Below are positions 63,601 to 64,000 of a DNA stretch of 64,000 bases, one piece after another; position 1 is the stretch's first letter; each line of letters starts with the position of its first letter. Both the position numbers and the translations under genes were made by a program. The notes beneath the pieces were generated by a model. It was given only the letters and a program-made list of their open reading frames with translations, did no database searches and was not told the DNA's origin. The stretch is from Allomuricauda sp. (GTDB lineage Bacteria; Bacteroidota; Bacteroidia; Flavobacteriales; Flavobacteriaceae). The stretch spans positions 496,001 through 560,000 of the forward strand of contig NZ_JANQLX010000015.1 in NCBI RefSeq assembly GCF_028280385.1, read 5' to 3'.

Positions 63601-63976
63601 TGACCACCCCGGTAGACCATGGCTTGTTGCCCATGATCCCGGCACTTTCGGAGATATCCTCAAATTTTAGGTCTCCCTTGTTCAGGTATAAACGATTGGG
63701 AACCATATTCCCGGTCAGATAAATATCTGAAAGGCCATCGTTGTTGATGTCCCCAATGGCGACTCCTCCGCCATTATAAAAATTACGGTATTTAAAAATG
63801 TTGAAATTTTTCTGGTTTTCCACAGTGTTCACAAAAGTGACCCCGGTTTCCGAGGAAGGCAATAGACTGAACAAAGTTTCGGTTTCGCCCTTGGATTTAT
63901 CCGCCTGATCTGAACCACAGGAAGCCAGTAGCAGCGTAAGGCAGATTATTTTAAAAACATTTACGTTCATCTTCAT
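60629..63976 (-). CDS. FG-GAP/VCBS repeat and ASPIC-domain lipoprotein (paralog)
   Basis: A 1115-residue lipoprotein (signal ending LLLASC) with the same domain order as the gene downstream: FG-GAP repeats with DINNDGLSDIYLTG and DINQDGLLDIYVS loops, a central ASPIC-like segment (NKFGIGTLVKFYFDGNIV ... PSRGFQSSMDYGMTLGLG) and a second repeat block ending with a short C-terminal tail. The two proteins share a number of local motifs and probably arose by duplication. It heads the visible minus-strand operon; upstream genes, if any (SusC/SusD types are common in such clusters), lie beyond the window. The ATG at 63976 is used; 63970 is an alternative. Confidence 0.9.
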   Translation of the reverse strand: MKMNVNVFKIICLTLLLASCGSDQADKSKGETETLFSLLPSSETGVTFVNTVENQKNFNIFKYRNFYNGGGVAIGDINNDGLSDIYLTGNMVPNRLYLNKGDLKFEDISESAGIMGNKPWSTGVVMVDINQDGLLDIYVSNAGNMEGNNHDNDLYINNGDLTFTEKAEEYNLAKTGFTTHATFFDYDKDGDLDAYILNNSNIPVSSLGYAEQREVRAQDWEGVPHIFRGVGDMLLRNDDGKFVNVSDDAGIYGSLIGFGLGVMITDLNNDLYPDIYVSNDFYERDYLYINQQDGTFSEEIKDWTSHLSLSAMGIDIADINNDGHNDIFITDMLPEHEQRVKSVMEFEGYNVFELKQSKDFFQQYIQNTLQLNNGNGTFSEVAYYSGIDATDWSWAGLIFDMDNDGLKDIFITNGINHDLTDLDFVDFFANEIIQKMALTGKKESIDSIINKMPIKPQPNYAYKNNGDITFKNANKEWGFDMPTRSNGAAYGDLDNDGDLDMVINNVNTEAFIYRNNAQSQLDNNFIQLDFKGPEKNKFGIGTLVKFYFDGNIVNQELIPSRGFQSSMDYGMTLGLGKTQKLDSIRIIWPDDQTQVLQDVAANQKLTLDHKESSGVYTIPKSQGASPIINELPSNALVAHQEDHYNDFDYEGLIYSKLSQEGPSLAVGDVNGDGNDDFFIGGAHGQPGTIYLHQGDGKVTQKPSAVFNEDRSFEDVTAAFFDADSDGDLDLMVGSGGNNVNQQRSYRARLYLNDGKGSFQNSDNELPSTFKNISTIAPHDFDQDGDVDVFIGSRSVVGVYGVSPDHLFLENKGNGVFADATEKLAYGVKNAGMVTDAKWADANGDGKLDLIVTSEWDAPKIYTNSGRRLSQWSTDLDSLFGWWNTIEVADLDKDGDQDFILGNHGLNLHYQPSENHPMKMWINDFDDNGTIEQIVTQNYDGGDYPIHQKRELTEQLVSLKKENLKASDYAKRSIHELFPKEVLDNSIVKQVTSSASVIAINEGGGKFTIKQLPPRAQLSCICDITCADVNNDGHLDLIMAGNNFEFKPQFSRLDASYGNLLLGNGNLEYNWLNYNDSGFAIKEEVKYMEQIKDKDGNTFLVAAINNQKPKIFAINE

Positions 63977-64000
63977 CTGAGTTATTTTTTAGCCCAAAAA

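Overview
The window is a 64 kb stretch of a chromosome that looks like a marine member of the Bacteroidota, family Flavobacteriaceae (a Muricauda/Flagellimonas-like organism is my best guess from protein style; this is inference). The support is: TAnnTTTG-type -7 promoter elements in front of several genes, T9SS type A sorting domains, a CarboxypepD-reg/TonB receptor, many lipoproteins, ATP-dependent pckA next to a DUF4271/uroporphyrinogen-III synthase pair, and the ftsX-DUF3098-uppP-truB order. Almost every base is coding, and I see no rRNA, tRNA, CRISPR array, insertion sequence or prophage.

Layout. 1-3.6 kb: the 3' part of a secretion/efflux operon (HlyD-type adaptor, TolC-type outer-membrane protein) and a YitT membrane protein. 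3.7-7.8 kb: thioredoxin-like and TonB-like proteins, then a minus-strand cell-envelope operon (ftsX, DUF3098, uppP, truB). 7.9-16.9 kb: leuS, SemiSWEET, a zinc peptidase, ferritin, an Lrp/saccharopine dehydrogenase pair, DUF423 and pckA. 17-25.5 kb: heme and envelope genes (hemD, DUF4271, a GT39 transferase), divergent from a polyprenol-phosphate mannose synthase/pyrC/DUF4296 operon; then an epimerase, tyrS and a LuxE-like protein.

26.4-33.4 kb is a putative phosphate-starvation locus. Two mini-proteins consisting only of a signal peptide and a T9SS sorting domain, a beta-helix lipoprotein and a TonB receptor lie on the minus strand. They are divergent from a PhoB/PhoR-like two-component pair. 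The shared upstream region holds a ladder of TGTwA boxes on an exact 11-bp pitch, the geometry of Pho boxes.

33.3-41.6 kb: a glycosyltransferase, trmB, a LysE exporter, an alkyltransferase-like protein, then an Fe-S/redox group (mrp, a NifU C-terminal protein, a flavin reductase, a 2Fe-2S ferredoxin) interrupted by a four-helix-bundle gene, and an ABC exporter. 41.7-50.5 kb: a TPM protein, a penicillin-acylase-family enzyme, a metallophosphoesterase, a large GAF protein, and an HD domain fused to a Pycsar-effector-like membrane module. 50.6-54.3 kb: a 1234-residue lipoprotein that joins a calcineurin-like phosphoesterase, a central module with protein-kinase-like motifs, and an Omp85-type barrel; it is the most unusual single gene here. 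54.3-64 kb: a minus-strand operon of two large paralogous FG-GAP/ASPIC lipoproteins, a vanadium-haloperoxidase-type enzyme, a GyrI-like membrane protein and a beta-propeller lipoprotein.

All identifications were made by reading motifs; no database search was run.
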